Below are positions 26,454 to 35,400 of a stretch of 64,000 nt of DNA, one piece after another. The notes under the pieces were generated by a model, which saw nothing but the letters and a program-made list of their open reading frames with translations, did no database searches and was not told the DNA's origin. Source of the DNA: Jiangella mangrovi (lineage in GTDB: Bacteria; Actinomycetota; Actinomycetes; Jiangellales; Jiangellaceae); assembly GCF_014204975.1 (NCBI RefSeq), contig NZ_JACHMM010000001.1, positions 3,224,001 to 3,288,000 of the forward strand. Reading direction: 5' to 3'. The translations under genes were made by a program, and so were the position numbers. Every line of letters begins with the position of its first letter. Positions within the stretch are counted from its first letter, which is position 1.

Positions 26454-27215
26454 CTAAGCGACGGCCGCCGTCACCCGCTCGGCGTCGACGCGGCGGGCGC
26501 GGCCGGCCGGGTCCTCGTGCCGCACCAGCACCGCCGAGCCGCCGACGACCAGAGGCACCAGCAGGGCGTCGATCAGGGCGGTGCCGAGGTCGTCGGTGGC
26601 GACCAGCAGGCGGGCGCCCGGACCGGCGCCGAGCTGCTCGGCCCGCTGCCGGGCGCGGTCGACCAGGCCGCCGAGCGTGTGGACGGTGCCGGCCTGCTCG
26701 AGCGCCGGCTCGGCGTCGTCGGGCGGGGTCAGAGGCACGAACCGGTCGGGGTAGCCGGGCACCTCGACGGCGTAGTCGGTGACGCCGGGCGGCAGCGGCG
26801 TGGTGAACCGGCCGCCGAGCGGGCGCAGCGCCAGTCCCACGACCTCGGGGGCGCTGCCCGCGGCCGCCTCGACGGCGTCGGGCCCGGCGACCGCCACCCG
26901 GACCCCGTCGGGACCCTCGCTGCCGCCGTCGTCGCCGTCGTCGCCCGGGAGCACGACGCAGGCGCCCACGGACCAGCACGCGGCCGCCCAGGCGAGGGCC
27001 TGCCAGTGGGCGGGGAGCCGCAGCGCGACGCGGTCGCCGGCCTCGGCGTCGAGGCCGGCGGTGAGGAAGCCCGCGGTCTTGGCGACCCAGTTGTCGAAGG
27101 TGATGGCGGACAGCTCGACGCGCTCGCCGGTGGCGTCGTCGTAGAACGTGAGGAACGGCCGCGCGCCGTCGCGGCGGACTTCGGTGCGCAGCAGTTCTGC
27201 CGGGGTCTCACTCAT
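26454..27215 (-). CDS. TIGR03089 family protein (AMP-binding-enzyme-like)
   Basis: A 253-residue actinobacterial protein of the TIGR03089 type, resembling the N-terminal part of acyl-CoA synthetases: LLRTEVRRDGARPFLTFYDD, ITFDNWVAKTAGFL and LRLPAHWQALAWAAACWSVG. It is too short to carry the C-terminal adenylation lid, and I see no complete P-loop-like TSGTTG motif. The function is unknown. In many actinobacteria this family lies near the F420/WhiB block, as it does here. Confidence 0.75.
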   Translation of the reverse strand: MSETPAELLRTEVRRDGARPFLTFYDDATGERVELSAITFDNWVAKTAGFLTAGLDAEAGDRVALRLPAHWQALAWAAACWSVGACVVLPGDDGDDGGSEGPDGVRVAVAGPDAVEAAAGSAPEVVGLALRPLGGRFTTPLPPGVTDYAVEVPGYPDRFVPLTPPDDAEPALEQAGTVHTLGGLVDRARQRAEQLGAGPGARLLVATDDLGTALIDALLVPLVVGGSAVLVRHEDPAGRARRVDAERVTAAVA

Positions 27216-27290
27216 GCGCCCCAGCCTACGGTGACGACGGCGTCGCGCTCAGACAACGGGGCGGCGCCGAAACCGCAGGCCAGCGGGCGT

Positions 27291-28121
27291 CTAGCGAGTG
27301 AGCCGCCCGACCAGCTGGACGGCGCTGCCGACCGGGCGCCACACCTGCGGGTGCTCGGCCGGCCAGGCGTAGCTCGGGGCACCGCCGGACAGGAAGCCGC
27401 TGATCCGCGGGTCGCGCAGCTCGGCGGCCGCGAAGTCGTAGAGCCGCTGCAGCCGCGGCACGATCACCCCGTAGTCGACCAGCCGGCCGAAGCCGTTCTC
27501 GGCCCGCAGCACCTCGTCGATCGTCAGGCCGTCCAGCGGGTACCAGTCGGGCAGGATGTTGCGCAGCGACAGGAACCAGCCGGTCCCGCGGCGACGGGGA
27601 TCGCCCAGCACCGCCGCCGCCGGCCAGAGCGGCCCGAGCGCCGTCCGGGGCGCCGCGACCAGGCCGTGCGCGAAGAACACCCGCAGCAGCGCGACGTCCA
27701 TGAAGAACCGCTCGACCTCGTGTTCGTCCGCCGCCAGCCCCCGGTGCTCGACGTAGCCGGCGACGATGCTGCTGTTGTGGGCGCGGTACCACCGGCGCGG
27801 CGACGGGTTCGCGAGGAACCGCAGCCACTGCTCGACGGCGGGGCTGCAGTCACGGGGCGTGTCGTCCGCGTCGCCGGAGTCGAGCAGCGCCGCCGCCTCC
27901 CACCCGTCACGCAGCAGGCCCTCGTTGACGGCGCGCCACCACGGGCTGCCCGACGGTCCCAGCACGCCGCGCCGCGCCTGCCAGCGCATGAACGCCAGCT
28001 GCGCCCGCCCGTACGCGCGGATGCCCGGCCGCCGCGCGTAGAACTGCGTCGCCAGCGCGAGCCGCGCCCCGACGTCGTCGCGTACGGCGGCCACGCGCTC
28101 CGCGGCGTCGGGAACCCCCAC
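27291..28121 (-). CDS. Conserved hypothetical protein
   Basis: A 276-residue protein I do not recognise. It is mainly helical with conserved-looking aromatic clusters: YGRAQLAFMRWQARRGVLGP, WYRAHNSSIVAGYVEHRGLA and FMDVALLRVFFAHGLVAAPR. No signal peptide, membrane helix or catalytic motif is evident. The GTG at 28121 is the most upstream start before the divergent glycosylase. There is no ribosome-binding site; an AATACT hexamer six bases upstream could be a -10 box for a leaderless transcript. It precedes the TIGR03089 gene by 75 bases on the same strand. Confidence 0.7.
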   Translation of the reverse strand: MGVPDAAERVAAVRDDVGARLALATQFYARRPGIRAYGRAQLAFMRWQARRGVLGPSGSPWWRAVNEGLLRDGWEAAALLDSGDADDTPRDCSPAVEQWLRFLANPSPRRWYRAHNSSIVAGYVEHRGLAADEHEVERFFMDVALLRVFFAHGLVAAPRTALGPLWPAAAVLGDPRRRGTGWFLSLRNILPDWYPLDGLTIDEVLRAENGFGRLVDYGVIVPRLQRLYDFAAAELRDPRISGFLSGGAPSYAWPAEHPQVWRPVGSAVQLVGRLTR

Positions 28122-28166
28122 GGGACGAGTATTCAGGGTGTCGGAGGGTCGTGCTTGACTGGATGG

Positions 28167-29075
28167 GTGTTGGAGAGGACGTGGCGGCCGCGGGGCCCGG
28201 TCGACGTCCTGGCGACGCTCTCCGTGCACCAGCGCGGGCCGTCCGACCCGGCGTTCCAGATCGACGCGCGCGGACGGGTCTGGCGCACCTGCCGTCCCGG
28301 CGGCGACCCCGCCACCGTGTGCATCGCGCGGGCCGCCGGCGGCGAGGTGACGGCGACGGCGTGGGGCCCCGGTGCGGCGGCCGCTCTCGACGCCGTCCCG
28401 CGGTGGCTCGGCGCCGAGGACGACGTGGCGGGCTTCGCGCCGGAGCACCCCGTGCTCGCCGAGGCGTTCCACCGGTTCCCCGGCACGGTCATCGGCCGCA
28501 CCGGGCTGGTCATGGAGGCACTGGTCGCGGCCATCCTCGAGCAGAAGGTCACCGGCACCGAGGCCTACCGCGGCTGGATGCGGCTGCTGCGCAAGTTCGG
28601 CGAGCCCGCGCCGGGCCCGACTCCGGCGCGCATGCGCGTGATCCCGCCGGCCGACCTGTGGGCGAAGATCCCGTCCTGGGACTATCACCAGGCCGGCGTC
28701 GGCCCACAGCGCTCGCGCACCATCGTCACCGCGGGGCGGCATGTGGCGCAGTTGGAGGCTACGGTCGGCCTGGGCTCGGCCGAGGCCGATCGGCGGCTGC
28801 GGGCCATTCCGGGCATCGGCGTGTGGACCTCCGCCGAGGTCCGGCAGCGCGTGTTCGGCGACGCTGATGCGGTGTCCGTGGGCGACTACGGGCTGCCGCA
28901 CGCGGTGGCCTATGCGCTGACGGGGTCGCGGCGGGGTTCGGATGAACTGATGCTGGAGCTGCTGGAGCCCTATCGCGGGCACCGGCATCGGGCGTGCGTG
29001 CTGTTGCTCCGAGCCGGGGCGACCCCGCCGCGTCGGGGGCCTCGGGCGCCGGTGCGCGACTACCGGGGCATGTGA
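28167..29075 (+). CDS. HhH-GPD DNA glycosylase (3-methyladenine glycosylase II / AlkA-like)
   Basis: A 302-residue base-excision repair enzyme that removes alkylated bases. The helix-hairpin-helix reads LRAIPGIGVWTSAEVRQRVF, followed after a short stretch by DAVSVGDYGLPHAVAYALTG, in which Asp240 is the expected catalytic residue. The earlier GLVMEALVAAILEQKVTGTE is the usual helix before the active site. The start is the GTG at 28167; no clear ribosome-binding site was found. It is divergent from an unknown gene, and the dispersed repeat A begins eight bases after its stop. Confidence 0.85.
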   Translation: MLERTWRPRGPVDVLATLSVHQRGPSDPAFQIDARGRVWRTCRPGGDPATVCIARAAGGEVTATAWGPGAAAALDAVPRWLGAEDDVAGFAPEHPVLAEAFHRFPGTVIGRTGLVMEALVAAILEQKVTGTEAYRGWMRLLRKFGEPAPGPTPARMRVIPPADLWAKIPSWDYHQAGVGPQRSRTIVTAGRHVAQLEATVGLGSAEADRRLRAIPGIGVWTSAEVRQRVFGDADAVSVGDYGLPHAVAYALTGSRRGSDELMLELLEPYRGHRHRACVLLLRAGATPPRRGPRAPVRDYRGM

Positions 29076-29405
29076 GGTTCGTGGGGGACGGGGGAGTCTG
29101 GCGACGGGCGGGTGGTCGCCGGCCTGCTGGGTCCTCGATGGCTGGACCGTCTTCACTGACGCCAGGCGACTTCACTAGCGAGAGTCGTCCTCTGACCTCG
29201 CGTGGGGGCGCAGAAGTCGGTTCTGGCCGGTGAAGTCGGCTCTGCGTAGTGAAGTCGCGGTCTGGCGTGCTGGTCTGCTGTCACGTCGTGGTCTGCCGTC
29301 ACGCGAAACGCCCGAAACGGGCCCGCATACGTGACGTGGGACAAGGACGTGACGGGAGACCAGGACCTCGTCACCCCCGGCCAACCCCACAAACCCGGCA
29401 GAACC
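29076..29405. other. Intergenic region, 330 bp, between convergent genes
   Basis: No gene seen. It contains copy 1 of repeat family A and a short inverted repeat, CGTCACG (29297-29303) paired with CGTGACG (29330-29336). It separates the convergent glycosylase and fbiB genes, so bidirectional termination may occur here. Confidence 0.6.
29083..29262 (+). repeat. Dispersed intergenic repeat A, copy 1
   Basis: About 180 bases related to 54451-54617 in the same orientation. Shared blocks include GGGGGACGGGGGAGTCTGG near the left end, a CGTCTTCA-type block, GTGGGGGCGCAGAAG, and TGAAGTCGGCTC. Internally CGACTTCACTA (29167-29177) pairs with TAGTGAAGTCG (29247-29257). Confidence 0.6.
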
Positions 29406-30626
29406 TCACAGCGTGACGGTCACCGTGGCCACGTCCACCGGCGGATGATCAGCGGCGGGTTCGGCGGCGTGCCCAATGGCGACCGCCCCGATCGGGGTCC
29501 AGCCCGCGGGCAGGTCAAGCTCCGCCGTCGCCGCGGACAGCGCCGGGTCGGGGAACAGCCAGGCCGACGCCAGTCCTTCGGCTCCCAGCGCGATGAGCAG
29601 GTTCTCGACCGCCGCACCCAACCCCAGCAGCGCGTCGGACCCGTCGACCAGGCAGGGGACGACGACGTAAGGCGCCGTCGCCAGCAGCCCGGCCCCGTCC
29701 AGCGCGCCCGCCAGCCGTCGCCGGGCCGCGTCGGACTCGAGGAGCACGAACCGCCAGGGCGGTGTGTCGATGGGCCAGGGGGCCGAGAACGCGGCCGCCA
29801 CGGCCTGCCGCACGACCGCGCCGTCGACCGGCGACGGCGTGAAGGACGACGCCGTCCGCCGGGCCAGGACGGCCGAGCGCATGGCCTCGGGGGTCCCGAG
29901 GCGGAACCGGTCCTCGGCGCTCGGCCGGATGAGAGCCGAGATGCCGCCGTCGTCCTCACCGGGTTCGAGCAGCAGGTGCGGCAGTCCACGCACCACCGCG
30001 ACCGGGACCCCCGAGAGCTTCGCGCGGACCAGCTCCGACGCCGCCGCCAGCTCGTCGGCCAGCGCCACCACCGTCACGCCCAGGTCGTTGCCGTAGGGAT
30101 CGACGCTCCCGCGGAGATCGTCCACCGAACGAACCCCCGCCGATCCCACCGCGAAGTCCGTGACCCCGTTGCGCCACACGCGCCCGGCGGTGTCCGTCAC
30201 CACCACACCGACCCGCACGCCGAACCGCGAGGCCAGCCCGTCGCGCAGCCGTCGTGCCGAGCCGTCGGGGTCGACGGGCAGCAGCACGATCGAGCCGAGC
30301 TCGACGTTCGAGGCGTCGACGCCGGCGGCGGCCATGACGAAGCCGTGGCGGGTCTCGACGATGCGGGTGCGGCCGCGCGGCGTGGTCCACTCCGAGATGG
30401 TCCGGACCGCCTCGGCGTCGATGGCGGCGTCGCGGTCGAGGCCTGACACGATGCGACCCTCGGCCTTGCTCACGATCTTGCTGGTGACGACGACGATGTC
30501 GCCGTCGCGCAGGGCGTCGCCCGGCGGGGCCGACTCGAGCGCCGTCGCCAGGACGTCGACGAGGTCGTCGCCCGGCCGGACCTCGGGGATGCCGGGCAGC
30601 CCGAAGGCCTCGTACCGCGTGCTCAC
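29406..30626 (-). CDS. fbiB: Coenzyme F420:L-glutamate ligase, bifunctional (FbiB)
   Basis: A 406-residue enzyme that adds glutamates to F420-0 and, through its C-terminal nitroreductase-like FMN domain, takes part in maturing the cofactor. The N-terminal CofE domain has GDIVVVTSKIVSKAEGRIV, SNVELGSIVLLPVD and VVVTDTAGRVWRNGVTDFAV. The C-terminal nitroreductase domain starts near residue 265 (VLARRTASSFTPSPVDGAVV) and has PWRFVLLESDAARRRL. The GTG at 30626 overlaps the cofD stop as GTGA. It is somewhat shorter than mycobacterial FbiB, with both domains present. Confidence 0.92.
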   Translation of the reverse strand: MSTRYEAFGLPGIPEVRPGDDLVDVLATALESAPPGDALRDGDIVVVTSKIVSKAEGRIVSGLDRDAAIDAEAVRTISEWTTPRGRTRIVETRHGFVMAAAGVDASNVELGSIVLLPVDPDGSARRLRDGLASRFGVRVGVVVTDTAGRVWRNGVTDFAVGSAGVRSVDDLRGSVDPYGNDLGVTVVALADELAAASELVRAKLSGVPVAVVRGLPHLLLEPGEDDGGISALIRPSAEDRFRLGTPEAMRSAVLARRTASSFTPSPVDGAVVRQAVAAAFSAPWPIDTPPWRFVLLESDAARRRLAGALDGAGLLATAPYVVVPCLVDGSDALLGLGAAVENLLIALGAEGLASAWLFPDPALSAATAELDLPAGWTPIGAVAIGHAAEPAADHPPVDVATVTVTL

Positions 30627-31603
30627 CGAGCCCGCACCTCCTCGGCGAGGTCGAGCGCCGCGCGGGCCATGGCGGCCGCGGCGTCGACGTCGGTCATCCA
30701 GAGCGGGACGGCGGCGCAGCGCACGCCGGCCGCCTCGACGACGGGCACGGCATCGGCGTCGACGGTGTCGACCAGCCAGCCGTCGAGCAGATCCGCGAAC
30801 AGCTCGGCCACGCCGGCCGCCGTCGTCGGCACTCCGATCGCCTGCAGCGCGGCGTCGGCCATGCCGCGAACCGGTGAACCGCCGATGATCGGTGAGAGGC
30901 CCACGACGGGGGCAGTCGCAGCCCGGACGGCGTCGCGCACCCCGGCCACCGCAAGGATCGGGCCGATGCTCACCACCGGGTTCGACGGCGGCAGCACGAT
31001 GACATCGGCCGAAGCCAGCGCGTCCAGCACACCCGGCGCCGGCTTGGCCTGGTCGGCCCCGACCAGCACGATGCGCCGGGCCGGAACCTCGGCGTGCAGC
31101 CGGACCCACCACTCCTGGAAGTGGATCGCCCGCTCCGAAGCGCCGTCGTCCTCGGACCCGGACGCCGAGGCGACCACGACGTGCGTCTCGACCCGGTCGT
31201 CGGTCATCGGCAGCAGCCGCACCCCGGGCTGCCACCGGTCGCACAGCGCCTCCGTCACCGCCGACAGCGGGTATCCGGCGGCCAGCATGCGGGTGCGGAT
31301 GAGGTGCGTCGCGAGGTCGCGGTCGCCGAGCGTGAACCACTGCGCCTCGGCGCCGTACTCGGCGAGCTCGGACGCGACGGCGAACGTCTCGCCCGTGCGG
31401 CCCCACCCCTGCGACTCCTCGATGCCACCGCCCAGCGTGTACATGACGGTGTCGAGGTCGGGGCTCACGTGCAGGCCGTGCAGCGTGATGTCGTCGGCGG
31501 TGTTCCCGATGACGGTGACCTGGGCGTCCGGCGCGGCCCGCAGGAGCCCCCGAAGGAACCTGGAGCCCCCGATACCGCCGGCCAGTGCGGTGATCCTCAG
31601 CAC
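30623..31603 (-). CDS. fbiA: 2-phospho-L-lactate transferase (CofD/FbiA), F420 biosynthesis
   Basis: A 326-residue enzyme that transfers the phospholactyl or phosphoenolpyruvyl unit onto Fo, forming (dehydro)F420-0. The start is ITALAGGIGGSRFLRGLLRA, with the family's GGxGG-like loop, then NTADDITLHGLHVSPDLDTV. The GTG at 31603 directly precedes this fold. The 30 further residues possible upstream are not family-like. A TACGGT hexamer seven bases upstream of the GTG suggests a leaderless transcript. It is the first gene of the fbiA-fbiB pair. Confidence 0.92.
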   Translation of the reverse strand: MLRITALAGGIGGSRFLRGLLRAAPDAQVTVIGNTADDITLHGLHVSPDLDTVMYTLGGGIEESQGWGRTGETFAVASELAEYGAEAQWFTLGDRDLATHLIRTRMLAAGYPLSAVTEALCDRWQPGVRLLPMTDDRVETHVVVASASGSEDDGASERAIHFQEWWVRLHAEVPARRIVLVGADQAKPAPGVLDALASADVIVLPPSNPVVSIGPILAVAGVRDAVRAATAPVVGLSPIIGGSPVRGMADAALQAIGVPTTAAGVAELFADLLDGWLVDTVDADAVPVVEAAGVRCAAVPLWMTDVDAAAAMARAALDLAEEVRAR

Positions 31604-32005
31604 AGCCCCGACCGTACCCGGTGCCACCCGCGGGGCCCCGCCGCGCCCGGTCACCGAGACGCACGGAACCAGAACGACCGGCCCGGACGTCACAGGGATG
31701 GCTCGCTTGGAGTGGTCCGAATCGGGTATTCGGCCGTCTGGCGTGCCACCGCCGGGAGCGCCTAAGCTCCCGGCTCGAACCGCCCCGGACCGTCCTCAGG
31801 ACGCGTCAGGGACGGGTCGGGGCGCAACGGGGAACCGGGGCGCCGGCAAACGAACGGAGATCTTTAGCACGGTTCCGCTTGACGCGCACGTATTGCACTC
31901 ATGTAATTTCGAACGTGTCGTTCAGTGTTTCTGCGGCCTCGACCACCGCAGGAGCGCTACGGGGGCCGGCTTCGAGCCGGAGAACCAGGTCGAAGGAGGC
32001 GAGCC
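31604..32005. other. Divergent regulatory region between fbiA and whiB, 402 bp
   Basis: No gene seen. It includes CCGAAT/ATTCGG (31717-31733), a 9-bp hairpin GCCGGGAGC/GCTCCCGGC (31751-31774) with a six-base loop, the 11-base palindrome at 31792-31802, and the whiB promoter. The length and structure suggest complex control of whiB. Confidence 0.55.
31879..31907 (+). promoter_or_regulatory. Promoter of the whiB gene
   Basis: TTGACG (31879-31884) and TGTAAT (31902-31907) are separated by exactly 17 bases, each one base from sigma-70 consensus. The expected start is near 31914, giving a leader of about 92 bases before the whiB ATG. Confidence 0.65.
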
Positions 32006-32275
32006 ATGACCGAGTGGGACGGGGACCAGGTAGACCTGCTCTGGGGCGAAGCCGAAGAGATGAGTTGGCAAGAGCGGGCGCTGTGCGCCCAGACTGATCC
32101 GGAGGCGTTCTTCCCTGAGAAGGGCGGGTCCACCCGTGAGGCGAAGCGGGTCTGCACCGGATGCGAGGTCCAGGCGGAATGCCTGGAGTACGCGCTGGCG
32201 CACGACGAGCGTTTCGGCATCTGGGGCGGACTGTCCGAGCGGGAGCGGCGGAAGCTCAAGAAACGGGCTGTCTGA
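32006..32275 (+). CDS. whiB2: WhiB family iron-sulfur regulator (WhiB2/WhmD type)
   Basis: An 89-residue WhiB-like protein that binds a 4Fe-4S cluster and acts with the major sigma factor. The four cluster cysteines are C27, C50, C53 and C59 (C-x2-C-x5-C). The turn GIWGG (71-75) and the basic tail ERERRKLKKR follow. The sequence EEMSWQERALCAQTDPEAFF and its place beside fbiA match the WhiB2/WhmD group, which controls septation and cell division in mycobacteria. GAAGGAGG lies seven bases before the ATG. Confidence 0.92.
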   Translation: MTEWDGDQVDLLWGEAEEMSWQERALCAQTDPEAFFPEKGGSTREAKRVCTGCEVQAECLEYALAHDERFGIWGGLSERERRKLKKRAV

Positions 32276-32336
32276 CGATCGTCCGGCCGGTCGCCGAGTA
32301 GCTGAACTCTGTCGTTCTCAGGTTCAGCGCGTAAGG

Positions 32337-32393
32337 TTGGCGGTCGGCGCACGGGGTTGCCCGGCCGAGGCATGCTTCGGCCGGGACCGCCAA
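32337..32393 (+). terminator. Nested hairpin between whiB and the GT2 gene
   Basis: An outer pair TTGGCGGTC (32337-32345) with GACCGCCAA (32385-32393) encloses an inner pair CCCGGCCGA (32360-32368) with TCGGCCGGG (32377-32385). It lies 62 bases beyond the whiB stop. It is probably the whiB terminator, or a leader structure of the following gene. Confidence 0.45.
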
Positions 32394-32481
32394 GTGAGGT
32401 GGCGGCCGACCGCGAGGTCTGACGCCAGTCTCCGACAGTTCCGTGTGCTCGCAGACCGAACCGCTGGAACGACGACGAGGC

Positions 32482-35400
32482 ATGGCACCGGACCCCTTGA
32501 CCGCAATCGACAACGGCAGCACGACACCCAGCGTCTATTCCGACCCTGGCATCGGCGCCGACGCCGCACTTGACGCGTTCGCCAGCGACATCGGCGAACC
32601 GGAGCCGGTCGACCCCACGGCACTGCTCACCCATGACGTCACGGCCGTGCTCGTCGCCCACGACGGCAGCCGCTTCGTCCACCGCACGCTCGAGGCGGTC
32701 GCGGCGCTGCGCCGTATGCCCGATCGCATCGTCGCCGTCGACACCGGCAGCCGCGACGAGACCGAGCAGATCCTGACCTCCACCCTCGGCGCGCCCTCCG
32801 TCGTGTCCATGCCGCGCTCGACGGGGTTCGGCGCGGCCGTCGCCGCCGGCGTCGCGGCCGGCGACCAGATGGCGCAGGCCATGATGGGCACCGGCGGACT
32901 GCGGCGGTCGGACCAGACCCGCTGGATCTGGGTGCTGCACGACGACAGCGCCCCGGCGCCCGACGCGCTGGCGCGGCTGCTCGAGGCCGCCGTCCGCCGT
33001 CCCGACGCCGGCATCATCGGGCCGAAGGTGCTCGACTGGCGCGAGGGCCGGCAGCTGCTCGAGATCGGCCTGACGGTGACCGGTGGCGGCCGCCGTCACA
33101 CCGGCCTGGACCGCCGCGAGTACGACCAGGGCCAGCACGACACCACGAAGAACGTGCTGGCGGTCGGCAGCGCGGGCATGCTGATCCGCCGCGACGTGTG
33201 GGACGAGCTGGGCGGCTTCGACCCGTGGCTCACCATCTTCCGCGACGACGTCGACCTCGGCTGGCGCGCCAACGAGGCCGGCCACCCCGTCGTCGTCTGC
33301 CCCGAGGCCGTCGTCTACCACGCCGAGGCCGCCGCGCACGGCCGCCGGCGGCTCGGCGCCACCCGCGACCGGCCGCACCTGGCCGACCGCCGCAACGCCA
33401 TCTACGTCCTGCTGGCCAACACGCCGGCGCGCTCGCTGCTGTTCGTGCTGCTCCGCGTGCTCTTCATGAGCCTCGGCCGGTCGCTGACGTTCCTCGTCGG
33501 CAAGCAGCCGGCCCTGGCGTTCGAGGAGCTCGTGGCGCTGCTGGCGGTCATCGGCCGGCCCGACGTGCTCATCCGGGCGCGGGCTCGGCGCCGGCAGACC
33601 CGCCGCAAGTCGCCGTCGCAGCTGCGCTCGCTGTTCCCTCCGCGCGGCCAGCAGCTGCGGCACGCGGGAGAGAACGTCCTCGGCATGATCACCGGTTCCA
33701 GCAGCGGCGCCGGGCACGACGTCACCGGCGGCCGCCGCGCTGCCAGTTCCGACGGCGACGACGAGGACACGCCGCCCGGCGACGACACCTGGATCCTGCG
33801 CTTCCTGCTGCACCCGGCCGTGCTGATGACCGCCGCGCTCATCGTGGTGACGCTGGTCACGGTCCGCGGCCTGATCGGGTCGGGCCGGCTGTTCGGCGGC
33901 GCGCTGCTGCCCGCACCGGGCGGCGCCGGCGACCTCTGGCAGGTCTACACCGAGTCGTGGCACGGCGGCGGGCTGGGCAGTGCGTCGGCGTCGCCGCCGT
34001 ACCTCGGCATCGTCGCCATCGTCGCGACGGTGGTGCGCAACGCCTCGCTCACCGTCGACCTCCTGCTCATCGGGTCCGTGCCGCTGGCCGGCCTGACGAT
34101 GTACCTGCTGGTCCGGCGGCTGGTCGGGTCCAAGCTGCTGCGGGTCTGGGTCTCCGCCACGTACGCGCTGCTGCCCGCGACGACGGGCGCCATCGCCGCC
34201 GGCCGGCTGGGCACCGCCGTCGCCGCCGTGCTGACGCCGCTGCTGGCGCTCGCGGTCATGCGCACGCTCGGCTCGCCGGGCCGGCCGGGTCCCGGCCGGG
34301 CCGCGTGGAGCGCCGGCCTGCTGCTGGCCATGGTCTCGGCGTTCGTGCCACTGGCCTGGATCATCGCGCTGGTCCTCGCGGGCATCGCGGCAGGGACGGT
34401 GTTCCGCGACCGCCGCGCGCTGCTGCGGCTGGGCGTCATGCTGGCCGTCACGCCGGTCGTGCTGATCCCGTGGACCGGCAGCCTGTTCAGCAACCCGATG
34501 CTGCTGGTCACCGAGGCCGGCGTGCCCGGGCCGGACCTCTCCGACCCCGAGCTCGCGCCGTGGTCGGTGCTGCTGCAGAACCCCGGCGGCCCCGGCAGCG
34601 CCCCGATCTGGCTGGGCGCCGGCATCCTGGTCGCCGCCTGGTTCTCCATGTTCCGCCCGGTGCGCCGGCTGGCCATCGCGGCCGCCTGGACGGTGGTCGG
34701 CGTCGCCCTGGTCGCGGGCATCGTGCTCTCACGCATCGCCGTCAGCGGCCCCACGCTCGAGACGCCGGTCGCCGGCTGGCCGGGGTTCGCGACGGTGGTC
34801 GTGGCCGGCGGCCTGCTGCTCGCCACGGCCGTCGGTGCCGAGGGCGCCCGCGAACGGCTCTCGCACGCCAGCTTCGGCTGGCGGCAGCCGCTCGCCGTCA
34901 TCGTCGCCGCCGCGGCCGGGCTGGCCCCGATCGTCGCGGCCGGCTGGTGGGTGGCGCGCGGCGCGGGCGACCCGATCGAGCGCCGCGACGCGCAGATCCT
35001 GCCCGCCTACGTCGCCGACGAGGCCGCCCGTGCCGAGCGGGTGCGTACCCTGGTGCTCAGCCGCACCGACGACGGCCGCATCACCTACGCGCTGCTTCGC
35101 GAGTCCGGCCCCCGGCTCGGCGACGCCGAGACCAGTCCGCCGCCCGAGGAGTACGGCCCGCTCGACCAGGTGGTCGCCGACGTCGTCTCCGGCCGTGGCG
35201 GGGCCGACGGCGCCCGGCTCGCGGAGTTCGCGGTGCGCTACCTCTACATGCCGCGCCCGTACGACCCCGATCTCGCCGACACCCTCGACACCGTGCCCGG
35301 CCTGGTCCGCAGCAGCGCCCCCGAAGGCGCCGCGATGTGGCAGATCGACCAGCCCGTGGCCCGGGTGTGGATCACCGAGCCGCCCGCCGACGGCGCCGAG

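Noticed and set aside
25566-28166. Long plus-strand frame leading into the DNA glycosylase
   Set aside because: Only the part from 28167 encodes a known family. The earlier part is low-complexity and lies antisense to, or out of frame with, the genes at 25643, 26454 and 27291.
31740-31865. GGGGAACCGGGG-type sequence suggestive of a c-di-AMP riboswitch before whiB
   Set aside because: Only isolated words fit; the other conserved stretches and the closing stem could not be found, and the sequence lies upstream of the mapped-looking whiB promoter.
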